NCBI GenBank assembly: GCA_025769875.1
Contig: JAGFNK010000084.1
Location: forward strand, 1-64,000
Direction: 5' to 3'
DNA from: Russula earlei
Taxonomy: Eukaryota; Basidiomycota; Agaricomycetes; Russulales; Russulaceae
DNA: 64,000 nucleotides
Positions 23,525 to 33,886 of this stretch are shown here, piece by piece. The notes beneath the pieces were generated by a model. The model saw only the letters and a list, made by a program, of their open reading frames with translations. It was not told the origin of the DNA and did no database searches. The stretch's first letter is position 1. Every line of letters begins with the position of its first letter. Both the position numbers and the translations under genes were made by a program.

Positions 23525-23725
23525 CACTGAAGCACGTCCAGTGACGTGCGGGTGAGTAAGTTGTGAAGCTGTGGGACCATTAAGTGGACGTCGACCAAGG
23601 GACCAGAGGTGGAAGCAAGAAGGGGAGAGGAGCCGGTATCGCACGTGCGGTCGTTTGGGTTCAAGAAAAAGCAGAGAGATGAGATGAGAGAGGGGATCGG
23701 ATTGTTTGTCTCTGTTTGTATATCA
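23525..23725 (+). repeat. Dispersed repeat shared with 53,020-53,160
   Basis: About 140 bp around 23,572-23,715 match 53,026-53,160, with most differences CG here against TG or CA there. It sits where copy A lost the 5' part of the LanC-like gene. No coding sense was recognised between the stop of the NACHT gene and 23,850, although 23,320-23,480 is clearly homologous to 38,500-38,660 downstream of copy B. Confidence 0.6.
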
Positions 23726-23852
23726 CGTGGTAATGTGACGTGACAAATTGAACAAGTCATCGCCGCCATGGTTCGTCATTGTTGAATGCACCGAGTTGCA
23801 TCACAACTGAATTGCATTTGATGTGAATGATGGATGTGAATGATGGATCCGG

Positions 23853-23969
23853 TCCAAGACGGTCATGTAACCCCGTCAGATCACCCGGCGGACTGTGGAC
23901 CGGTATGGCGGGGAGAGTGTGGGGTGGGCTTGTGGCTGACCGACCCTTCTCGGATACAACGACATCTGA
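23853..23969 (+). pseudogene. LanC-like gene, 3' remnant
   Basis: About 117 bp match the last codons of the LanC-like gene at 40,225-40,341, including the GLWTGMAGRAW-type block and the end at a TGA (23,967-23,969). The upstream nine tenths of the gene are absent. Homology continues past the stop to about 24,960, so this is part of a segmental duplication. Confidence 0.8.
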
Positions 23970-24496
23970 GCCCTGTCGATATTTCGATCGTGGTTTGTAC
24001 AGTATGTGTGGCCTGACATTCACGTGTAGTGCAACAACCGAGATCCGATTTTGCGAGTTCCGTCGCGCGAAATGATGCGGTCAGCGCATTCTTGGCGAAG
24101 CTACTTGTATCGACTGACCCGACTTTCAGTTCCGTCAGTAACCCACGGGCCAAGAGACAAATATCAATATTGTTTTCTTCTTCCGAGCCATAAGCTCTTC
24201 GGGGAACATATTATAAATGAATCGTGATACGTGGTGTGTCGTGATGCGTTCGTGCCGTCCCGTCCGAGATGGCTTTCTCAACATGGGTCGTTGTCCATAA
24301 CAACCCGCGTTATGGTTCTCGTCGTTGTCGTCACGCTCGTGGTCGTTATCAAGGTCGTCACCCCACCGTGCCGGACAGTTTCGATGCTCAAGAGGGGTGG
24401 ATACTTCATGACCTGCTTGCGCCGTGGCGCGCGCAGTCGCCAGTACGTGCTCATCGCGTTCACGTCCTTGGTCAGGAAAAGCTACATCGTCTCCTG

Positions 24497-24960
24497 TCAG
24501 ACACGGAGAGGACATGGAGGCTGAGGAGAAAGGCCGAAATGTACCGGCGCCCCCGCATAGCCTCCATTGAGGCCAAGGGCCATGTCGCAGCGCGGCAGTC
24601 GTATGCTACCATAAAATCGGGCAAGTGTAGCAACCCACGGTAGCACAACCAACCACAACCTTCTACGCACCGTGCATACACATCCTCGCTTTCTCGCCGT
24701 CCTCCGTGCTGCCATTATCCATGACTTCCATCTCCCAGTACGTCGGGAAGTCCACGGTGACGACTTCCACGCTCGTTTCCGCATGGAGCCCCTGCAGGTC
24801 CTCGAGCACAAGGAAGGTCCCGCTGCTGACGTTCTTGATGGTAAAACCGGAGTCACAGGGATGGAACTCCCACTATGCAATGGGTGTGGGGGTGTGGGGT
24901 GGCCACAGTCAGCTCCCGGTTTCGCGACGTGAAGCAGCAGGTGGCAAGAGATGCCCGAAT
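24497..24960 (-). pseudogene. Beta-trefoil lectin-like gene, 3' remnant
   Basis: The counterpart of 40,931 to about 41,390. It keeps part of an intron, the exon corresponding to the second half of the lectin-like domain, a conserved intron (donor GTGCGTAG) and the short last exon ending LSPQPPCPLRV. The first exon and start are missing, so no intact protein is expected. The interval 24,010-24,490 has open frames on both strands, matched in copy B at 40,450-40,930; neither reading is convincing. Confidence 0.75.
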
Positions 24961-25168
24961 ATCAGAGATGGTCTGTCCCCCCCATTGGCCTGTACTTTGG
25001 CGTAGCTGAGATGGGTAGAGAAGACCCAGGAACATGGCATAGTCAAATCTTCTCGCTTCCAAGTTTGCTCGTGCGTCAGACGACCCTGGCATCGCCGCGT
25101 GGCTGATTCGGAGTGTGATCATGCTATGACTGTTGCGATATGACCAACTCTGCCCCGGAGTTCACTGC

Positions 25169-25259
25169 AATAGTTATACCCAAGTTAGTTATCCTTCCAT
25201 TCGATCGGGCTTCCTCGCATGGAAGGACAATTGGCATATCTAACTTGGGTATAACTATT
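25169..25259. repeat. Perfect 20-bp inverted repeat with inner 8-bp arms
   Basis: AATAGTTATACCCAAGTTAG at 25,169-25,188 pairs perfectly with 25,240-25,259. Inside, CCTTCCAT (25,193-25,200) pairs with ATGGAAGG (25,219-25,226). This 91-bp unit could fold as a long hairpin or be a very small inverted-repeat element. It overlaps the end of the P450 fragment. No clear target duplication was found. Confidence 0.75.
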
Positions 25260-25790
25260 TCCTAAATTGTCAAAGCATTTATACGGTGAACTCGCAACAG
25301 TGACATGATCGTCGTAAAGAACGGACATCACTGTGGATTCCGCCAGGCGTTGGAATTGCTTATTTGGATTGAGACTCGCAGAAAGATCAGACCAAAATAG
25401 CGGCCTCCTTCGTCTGAATAGAATCATAGCTCTGCACTGCCCTCTTGCTGAGAGTTTCGTGCACGCGGCACAACGACGTGAGCTGCGCATTGGCACTTTG
25501 TGAACTCACAATCGGAACCAAAGCAGCACCTACCGATCCCTGAAATTCATCCGCGTGAACGCCAGGCCGTTGTTACGGATTTCCTGTGCCACGGTGAGTC
25601 GGGGTCGATCAGAATAGCTGCTCGCACGTCGCTCGAGGAGCTCGGAAGCTACTTTGGGACTGTTGATCACGACCGTAGGCTGTCCCGGCCGCGTCGAGAT
25701 ACATGATTTCTTCTGTAATTCCCGTGAACCCAGCATCTAACCACTTGTTGGGCAGACGATGATCGGGGACTAACCGAAGCGTTCTTTTAA
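25187..25790 (-). pseudogene. Cytochrome P450 N-terminal fragment
   Basis: On the minus strand, IMYLDAAGTA, then in a neighbouring frame VVINSPKVASELLERRASSYSDRP and RLTVAQEI, match the beta-1 and B-helix region of fungal P450s. Further on, a block ending RLAESTVMSVLYDDHVTVAS resembles the C/D-helix region. Frameshifts and a stop separate the blocks, and the I helix, K helix and haem loop are absent. It is a different family from the P450 relic at 12.7-16.0 kb. The frames between 25,770 and 26,243 show no recognisable product and may be its decayed upstream region. Confidence 0.65.
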
Positions 25791-26255
25791 CCAAGATCTA
25801 TTGAAGGGCAATGATCGGTAAACGCCGAGGGCCCGGAGGCCACTTTCTCCGAGGACTTCTGACATAGCGAGAGACAAAGATGACCCTGGGTCTCCCACGT
25901 CTCTTTGGCGGTGGGCGCTCTCAATGGTGGTGAGAAGATTGACCTGAGGGTCACGACGCAAACCGCGGGATCTGTAGGCGTTGAAATGGCATAGTGCTGC
26001 ATCGATGCATCGCGCAACCAACACATGCACCTCACCACATTGGCAAGGATTGTGTGTGCCATAAAAAAGGTGGACGAACATCAGACAGTGTGATTTGAGC
26101 ATGGGGCCACCGTTTCGCCCGACTGATGCACACCTGCGCCGTTGCTCGGACGAGAAACGTGTTTGGTTCATTCCTCTATTTACAACCGGCCGGTCCGCAA
26201 ACTGTTGACGCCGCCGCCGACTTTCTGCACACACCCCACACATTTTACAAGCAAG

Positions 26256-28472
26256 TCAGAGTTCCTCCTGGGCAAGCCATCGATTGATAAGAGCGACCGC
26301 CTCTTTCGGCTTGTCATACGGCACCTTAAAAAATCCACGCAACGCCCAGTAAGCCCCCAAAAAAGCATTAATAGAGGGTCCCACAAATAACGCACCATGT
26401 GACCGGCCTTGTCGACGGTAGCGAAGGTGAGGCCGTGCGCGCCGCGGGTCTTGCCCACCGTGCGACCGTCGACGTGCCATTCGCGCAGCGGGAGCGCCGC
26501 AAAATCCCGTTGGCCGTGCCACTCGAGTGCGAGAGTCCACGCCTCGTTTCCGACCCAGTTGCATATCCAATCGTACGTCCCGACATAGATAAGCACGCGC
26601 ACCTGGCGCGCCAGCAGCGCGGCGATGTAGTCCGTCGAGCTCTGCAAGTGATCACCCGCCGCGTCGAACGCCGATGAAACTTCTTCCGAGCAAGAGGTGA
26701 AATTTTGGGGAACGTGCGGGTCGACGCCGAGCGTCGCGCGAATATCAGGGCGATCGAGGAAGCGCGAGATGGTCCTATGAGAAGACGTGTAGAATCGTTA
26801 ATGTGCAACGGGTCGAGACGTACGTGATGACCGGATAACATAAGCTCTTGGGATCCAAACAGGGACTGCTCATGTCATAGTAGTTGAGCCCTACGCACAT
26901 CAGAAAGGTGACTCAAACAGGGAATAGTCATGGACAAACCAGTAGCATAAAAGGGCTGTGAAATCTCGGTCGAACAGAAGGTAGAGGCCGCCTCACAGTT
27001 CATCGCGTCGTACATGTCTATGCACGCGTCCTTTAGCCATTTTTTGCATCGGGGAAGCTGGCGGTAGTAGATGGTCTTCTTTACTTCAGATCGAGAATGG
27101 GAAAACTAAACATACTGCCTTCTTCATGCGAACGCACGAGCTGAAAGGGAATGAGAATATATCTTTGAAAGCGTATTAAACCTCAAACCCAACCTAATAT
27201 CCAGCACGGGAGGCAGAGAGGAAGGGGTACACGTCATATAGTAGTATCCATCTGTCATCGTCGAAGGGTCAGTATATCCATTGCCTGAGGACTGGGGTCA
27301 GTAAACCAATGGCGCATACTTCAGGACACATACCAATGATGATCGATTTAAGGTTGATCGGGGTCAAGCCTTTGCCGGCAAGCAAAGCGTTCTGGTCATA
27401 CACCGCGGAAGCAAAGAGTGGAATATATCGTCCCTGCAGAGCGGTCCTTCGGTAAGGAGGGCAAAATAGGGGAGACGTGGAAACCTACACCATATGATTC
27501 ACCGGCCATATGGAAAGCACGCCCTTTGAACGAGTGGAAGTGCTCAAAAAAGATCGCAATGAACGCAGCGATATCTTGAGCTGCTTCTTCGGAGGTGCTC
27601 TGTAGAGCAAGTAAGTTAAGGACAATAGAGAGCCGAAGTGCGCGAATCTATCACGCACGACTGACTGGCCATGTTCGGCATAAGAAAAACCAACGCCGAC
27701 AGGCTGGTCAACGAAGAACACATTGGCGTTGCTGTTCCACGATTCTTTGAAGAACTGTGGATCATCGGTTGCGCTTGTAACCCGACATGGTCCTAAAAAT
27801 CGTAATAATTTGGTTGTGATGGAAGACAGTTCTCATGGACATACCTAATTCCATGAAAAGTCCAAGAGAGGACGAACAACCAGGGCCTGCAATTGGGCTG
27901 TCAATGTGATCCAGGAGGCCATAGTAAAAGGGGTCCAATCAAGTCATCCGGGACACAATGACGTGACGAATCTATGGGAAGGGGACGGCGAAATCGAGAG
28001 GCTCACCTCCATTTGTCCAGAAGATCACATCGTCCCTATCCGGGGCGTTTCTACTCTCGAAAAAGTAGAAGAAAAGATGTCTTGCCTCAAAATCTATGTA
28101 GCCGGTGTACGCCCTAGACGGTGGTCCACGATGGATGTTTCGGAAACACATACGTGATACTCACCTGACGGTAGTATCGCAAAAGCGAGACTGCTTGATC
28201 CTCACGGTGTAGCTCGGGAAGACGGGATGACTCAATGTAGTCCATTGGTCAGAACTTATCGCACTGAGCTCTCCGACAGGCTCAAACTGTGGTCCTGATG
28301 GACGATCACCGTGAACGGACGAGTGATCAACCCACGTTTGGGTCACTTCCGCCTGTGGGGAGAGCTGCGCTGGAACGGCAGAAGGGGAACCAGGTAGTTG
28401 TACACGGAGCTGTAAAGCGGCGACAGCCACTCCTACGAAAGCCGGCAAAGCTGGGAGCAGCCTTGAGAACAT
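26256..28472 (-). CDS. Secreted S10 serine carboxypeptidase (carboxypeptidase Y-like)
   Basis: The start MFSRLLPALPAFVGVAVAALQ gives a signal peptide. About ten exons follow on the minus strand: SYTVRIKQSRFCDTT; AYTGYIDFEARHLFFYFFESRN with DDVIFWTNGG; GPGCSSSLGLFMELG (oxyanion region); NANVFFVDQPVGVGFSYAEHG; then a segment ending in the nucleophile motif GESYG (near 27,500); GRYIPLFASAVYDQN; and NGYTDPSTMTDGYYYM. The Asp of the triad is in YVGTYDWICNWVGNEAW (about 26,560) and the His in KAGHM (about 26,400). The last exon ends in LAQEEL with TGA at 26,256-26,258. The enzyme removes C-terminal residues in the vacuole or outside the cell. Exon borders were judged by splice sites and family fit. 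Confidence 0.88.
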
Positions 28473-28634
28473 GGTGAGAGGGACCAACCGACCTTGTGAC
28501 GATGTTGAAAACGACGGCGGTTGCTGCTAACCGAGCAAGACTGTACGTACGTACTTCCGTCTTTATTTCCTAGCACACTCCATATCATCTTTGTCTCGGC
28601 ACTAACCCAGCATTAGTAGAATCCACCACTTCGC

Positions 28635-29475
28635 ATGCTAACAACACGATCGCGATACTTTACTCCTCCTGAATCTCTTGTTCCCCAACAAGATCCTGCC
28701 TTTGCCCGTCAACAGTCACAGCACACCTTGCCACACCCACCACCCAGTACCCTCCATCTTCCTTCAGCGACAATGAAGCGAGGGGAGGATTCTACCACGA
28801 TGTGCTTGGTATCGCACTTCTCTTCCACCGCCTCCACTGAGGCTCCACACCTTGTACCCTGCCCCATCCTCCGAGTCGGACCTCCGCATCCACGATCAAA
28901 GCTGCCACGAATGGTTCGATCGACGAGCCCTTCGTTTTTCCCATTGGCATACGACCGATGCACCCTCTGTTCTTCTTCCTCCGACACCCAACAAGTGTGG
29001 CATCATAAACGATACGTTGGCACTTTTGGCGCTCGGCTGCGCAACAGCGTCTCCTTCAGACGCACTCGCCATGGCGCAGCGACTTTGCGCGTTCGCTCCT
29101 GCCCTGACTGACGACACCGCGCTCGAGGAAGGGGGAGAAGCGAGCAACGAATGGTTATACGGACGCGCGGGATACCTCTATCACCTGCGTCTCGCCAGAT
29201 CTATCCTCCTCCCCTCTCATCCTCATACTCCCGAGGAACGAATCATCCAACAGTTTGACTCCACCATCCGTCATTCGCGCCATCCTCGCCTCTTCTCCAC
29301 GGCGGCGCCTGCGAACGTGGAAACTACCTCGGAGCCATGCACGGCACCGGCATCCTCACCCAGATCATGCTCTCCGACACGTCCCGCGCTCCCGACCTCG
29401 AACCCGACCTCGTCCACCTCCTCTCTCGTCAATCTCCCGACGGCGGGAACTGGCCCACCTCCCTCCCCGCCCCCC
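28635..29475 (+). pseudogene. LanC-like gene, 5' fragment fused to the regulator downstream
   Basis: Matches 39,078 to about 39,925 of the full-length copy: MLTTRSRYFTPPESL at the start, then HDQSCHEWF, NKCGIINDTLALLALG, EEGGEASNEWLYGRAGYLYHLRLARS. Frameshifts break it near 28,840 and 29,260. Similarity ends near 29,475, before the CHGAPG and CLCHG zinc-site motifs, so the enzyme core is missing. From 28,852 the frame stays open into the N terminus of the Zn2Cys6 gene. Confidence 0.75.
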
Positions 29476-29607
29476 GGAGCCGGCTCTTCCAATGCCCACA
29501 CCATCATCGTGCATCCTCGACTTAGACGAGGGGACGACTCTACGTATCCTAAAACCGATACACGCAAGCGTCACAGACCCGAAACTGACGAATATGAAGA
29601 TGAAGAC

Positions 29608-32600
29608 ATGGCGGGCGCGAACGTTGACCCGAACGTACCTCAGTCGAATACCAATCGACTGTGAGTGCTTTACCATTTTATACCACTTTCTCCGAGGCTG
29701 ATGTCTTTCCCTTCCCCTCAATCTTATTTTTATGCCTCGATTTTTCGTATTGCCTGTCGTTTCATCTTCATGCTTACCTCTTGGAATTTTTTTGATCAAC
29801 CGAACGACATTTCGCGCCCACTCTCAAACCTGGCTTCTTGGTATCCTCCTAATTCCGGTTCCGTGCTTCCGTGTCTTGCCTCTTCTGTATCCTCGCGCTA
29901 ACTCAGTCCCGGAGCGTGTACCTATTGCAAACGCCTCAAGGTGCGTTCTCCGCTCCCCCCACTGATGCGACAGAACGGCGCTGACGTTCCGCCTCCCCTG
30001 TGAACACCAACTCCCAATCCCGTTCATCCGTTCATCCTTGGCACCTCGATCCTAAGCGCGCGTCAGATGAAATGCTATTTTCCTTCTGGGGAGAATGTTG
30101 TACAAGCGTTGCAGATCTGGCAAGCACGACTGTATTGTCGAAGGCCGAAAACCCAGGAGTGCCCCAAAATGAGTGCTCTCCCGCCTGGCCCACCCTCACC
30201 ACCATGCGCTTTTAAAAAATCTGTCTACCTTTCCCCCTTTCCATCGCCCCTTCTCCCGAATTGCTGTACTCTGCCCGCGCTCCCTCGTTTTCTGTTTCCT
30301 CGTCCTTTAGTAAACACGAATTTCTTCTTGCCCAAACAAAAGGACGAGCTTATTGATTTCCTCGTAAAGCAGGTGCGTCTGCTCTCCCATCCTATCAAGA
30401 ATTCGGCGCTTAATCCGACCTCGTCACATCAGCTCCACAACCCAACGAGGCATACCACAACGCAACATCTTCAAATGATCAACACCGGCAGAATGTGATC
30501 GCGTGGCTCGACTGGCTACAGTCCTCCGTTCGCCCACCTGCCCACTCTGCCCCCCGCCGCGCAGCCGTTTCACCTCGACACGCGTGCCGTAAAGGTTGCG
30601 GGCCAATCGGATGAATCCGACAAAGAGCTGGCGTTCCGGGAGCGCGCTCAATAGCCCCCTCCATCGTCGGGGTCGGAAGATGTACCAGTGTCGCCCGACG
30701 CCCTCGTAGAATCAGACATTGATCCATACCCAGACGATGCCGTTCTCATCGGGCTCCGTGCAAAGCTTGCGATCAGTACATCCCACAGGTACTGCACTGG
30801 AAAAGACCCATAAGGAAAATGCTGCAGCTGCGGACGACGACGAAGTGGTGTGAGAATATTCTTGTCTGGACAGAACTTTTTCTGGATTGAGGTGTTGCTT
30901 CTGGCTCTTTTGTATTGTTGATAGGGTGTCGCCAACAAGTCATATTTCATGCCAGGCCCGTCTCTGGATCTCGGTCTGCGCGAGTCATTAATCGACAAGA
31001 CGAGTCTACCGGACATTTTGGTGCATAGGCTGGTGACGCGATGACATGGAGAAATCATTCGAAATGTGAGTCCATTGTTGTATTCACGCCGACTTCACAT
31101 TGACCAGCTTCTATATGCGGATTAATATTTGTGTGTAGGAGCTCTCATTGATATCTGGAATCGCAGCCGTTCATGAGGCCAAATTACACACGCCCAGTGT
31201 CCATCCTTGTTCACTGTTGGTTCGTCACAATCACCCCTCCAACAACGTTCATGGTTCACCTGCTATATTCCTCACATAGTCTGCGCAATCTCATTACGCT
31301 ACTCGGAAAAGCGCGAGGTGTGCCCGATCGCCATGCACTTTTCCAAGGCGGCCGCGGCCAATGCACTGATTGATGAATGGAAATCTGTTGAGCTGTGCCA
31401 AGCATATTTTCTCTTGAGCATCTATGCTATGCTCGCCTGCCGGTGGGAAGAAGATCGTAGTTGGTTGTACACCTGTCTTGCCATTCGGTGTGTGGATCCT
31501 CCTCAAGACGACGCATGTCATGGCCCACGCTCATTTGAAATCTGTGGTGCTAGAGTTGCGACAGATCTGAATCTACATATCCTGCATTCGAAGAAGCCGA
31601 CTATGGAGCAGCAGAAGCTGGAGATGTTGAACCGCACCCGGATTTGGATAATATGTTTTAACATCGACAAGTCAACCGCTACGCAGATTGGCAAGCCATC
31701 GACGTTGAAGGAGGACTTGTGGGCTTTTTCTTCTCATTCACTTTCTCCCTCGCTAATGATCGGTATCTAGCATCGTGCGTAAATCTCTCGAATGGTACAA
31801 GTCATTTCCGAACAACCACCTTGTGCGTTGCGTTATCCGCTCCTCCCCATCTTCCCCTCCGCTTGCATTTGTAAACTTGCCTGACTTGTCCGCGCTTATC
31901 AGTGTGATGTGCACATCATCGCTTACCGTCGCTGTTCCGGATTGTCAACAAATTCCACCAAAGAGTTTTCTCGGATCCCACCGTACCCAATAGCTTCGAA
32001 CGGGACTTGGACCACACCGGTGCGTTTCACCATCGTTTCGGCCATCTCGGACTCGTCTGACGTCGCCCTCGATCTTCCTACGTTACAGACGCCGCCTGCG
32101 AGTTCCGCGTCAAGCTTCTTCCATTGTATGTCTCTCTGGCGTTTATTTTGCCAGATTCACCGGCTTACCTGTGCTTCTTTCGCATTACAGCTACACCAAT
32201 TACGCGAGGCTCGTCATGCTCTCTGTCGGGTTCCAAATTGCATTCCAACTGGGTCTTGAAGCCGATGACAAGGTCTTCTTCACAAGGGTGAGAGATTCCA
32301 CACCATTGTGCAGTGTCGGCCAAAATTAATATGAAAACGGTATTCTTCAAGAGCCTGGAGAGCGCCAAGACGGTCGTCATGGTTCTAGTCGATTCCTTGG
32401 TCCCGACAGGTTACGTACGTTTTGCACCAGATGGTGCGTGAAACATTGGGCCACGTCCCTCTGAGCAAGCCTAACGTTATTTCGTATTTGCCGCGTTCGC
32501 CTCGGCGTTCATACTCAAGGTACCCCGTCCCGCCTTCTATCGCCCCGTGGCCTTGGTCGGAGTTTCTGACTTGCATCTGCTGTAGCTTCTACGCCCAGAA

Positions 32601-33396
32601 TACTCAAGGTTTATCACCCCGGGACATGAAACAGAGGTCTACCAAGTTATCGAACGCCTCATTGCCACGATCGGGTCCCCCCGAATTGAAATTGATGAGC
32701 ACCACACATCAAAGTTGTACTCGCGCTTCCTGGTAAGCTTACTGGCGAAACGTAAACGCGACGGCATGGCCCAAGGACGTATACCTCAACAGGGACCACC
32801 ACCACAGCAGATGCAGACCGGATCGAGTACGCCAAGGTACCAGCAACCACCACAACCTCAACCACCACAGCAACGGCAACAATGACAACAGCAGCAACTG
32901 GCCCCCTCCGCCGCAGAACACGACCTCGTCGTCACTCTCGTCAGGTGTCAGCAGCAACGCGGGCGCCCCGGATTTGCATCAGTCCGTGCCACAGAATAGC
33001 GGGGCAACGGCTCCGCCCAATTTCACGAATGCAGTTTCTACGGAAGGACCAGGAAACTACGTCCTGGAACAACCACCAGATTTCATGTTTGGTGTCGTAG
33101 GCCAACCTGGTGAACTGATGGACTTCACGTTTGACACGATCACCACACCTGGGAACGATGACTTGCTCGCGACTATGCAAGCAATCCAAAACCCGACCTG
33201 GTGGCAGAATATGACGATGCCAGGGTCAGCAGACACTTGTCTTTACATCCTCTCGACTAGACTTGGGTTGACATCTAACACTCGCATGTTCTTTTGGCCG
33301 GCAGAAGAGGTGATTCAAGATGACACAAACACGATCGGAAATGGCATGAATACCTATCAGAACTTGCAACAACCTGCAGAAAGACTTTGCGGCTAG
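29608..33396 (+). CDS. PriB-like Zn2Cys6 transcription factor, with probable indels
   Basis: Segments in order: acidic leader MAGANVDPNVPQSNTNRL; after an intron, the zinc-cluster start PGACTYCKRLK; after another intron, MKCYFPSGEN and, one base out of frame, RCRSGKHDCIVEGRKPR; a coiled-coil block ending DELIDFLVKQ; NVIAWLDWLQSSVR; VSPDALVESDIDPYPDDAV; KSYFMPGPSLDLGLRESL. The fungal-trans domain lies at 31,230-32,600 (CPIAMHFSKAAAANALIDEW; VATDLNLH; MLNRTRIWIICFNIDKSTATQ). A Gln/Pro-rich stretch and the C terminus NPTWWQNMTMPG end it. It would bind DNA through the binuclear zinc cluster. The fourth Cys of the cluster appears lost through one extra base and one substitution near 30,096. It could instead start upstream, in the LanC fusion frame. 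Confidence 0.72.
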
Positions 33397-33886
33397 GCTC
33401 ACCCGACCCGGTTACACACGGTAGGTCTTCCATGACCTCTGGGCTCACGCGTCAGCCAGAAATTTTATTATGTCTTTGCAATAACCCGGCTCATGAAATT
33501 TTTGTTCCATCCACACCTTCTACATCGCCCTTCTTGTATGAATCTGCCCTTGTCCCTCCCCTGCGTCACCTAGGGACATCGTGCTGCTTTCTGTGGTATC
33601 TGTTTCGTTGCTTTGCATTGTGCCCTTCGGCCTTTTGAACGAGTATTACGGTCCTGTCAGTTGTTTTTTTTTGTCTGCCCCGGGGGTAGAGAGCCCTTTA
33701 CTCTTGTGGTATTTGTTTCTCGTCTCAGCATTGGCTTTGTGTTGTAATCGTCGTTTATTGCTTTTTGTACGTATACAAGGTATTTTCAATGAATCAAGTT
33801 GTGTTATCTGGCTCGGCTATCGCCGACTCATCGGATATCCGAGTAGCCCTGTCCTCGCAACATCCCAACTACTACTATAACATCCC

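Noticed and set aside
24231..24524. Val-rich membrane-helix-like frames at 24,231-24,524 and 40,734-40,994 (plus strand)
   Set aside because: The sequence is a GTC-type simple repeat open on both strands in both copies. I could not decide that either strand is coding.
25187..33396. A biosynthetic gene cluster of P450, carboxypeptidase, LanC and regulator
   Set aside because: The P450 and LanC pieces here are broken fragments, the S10 carboxypeptidase looks like a general secreted or vacuolar enzyme, and no precursor peptide or core enzyme is visible.
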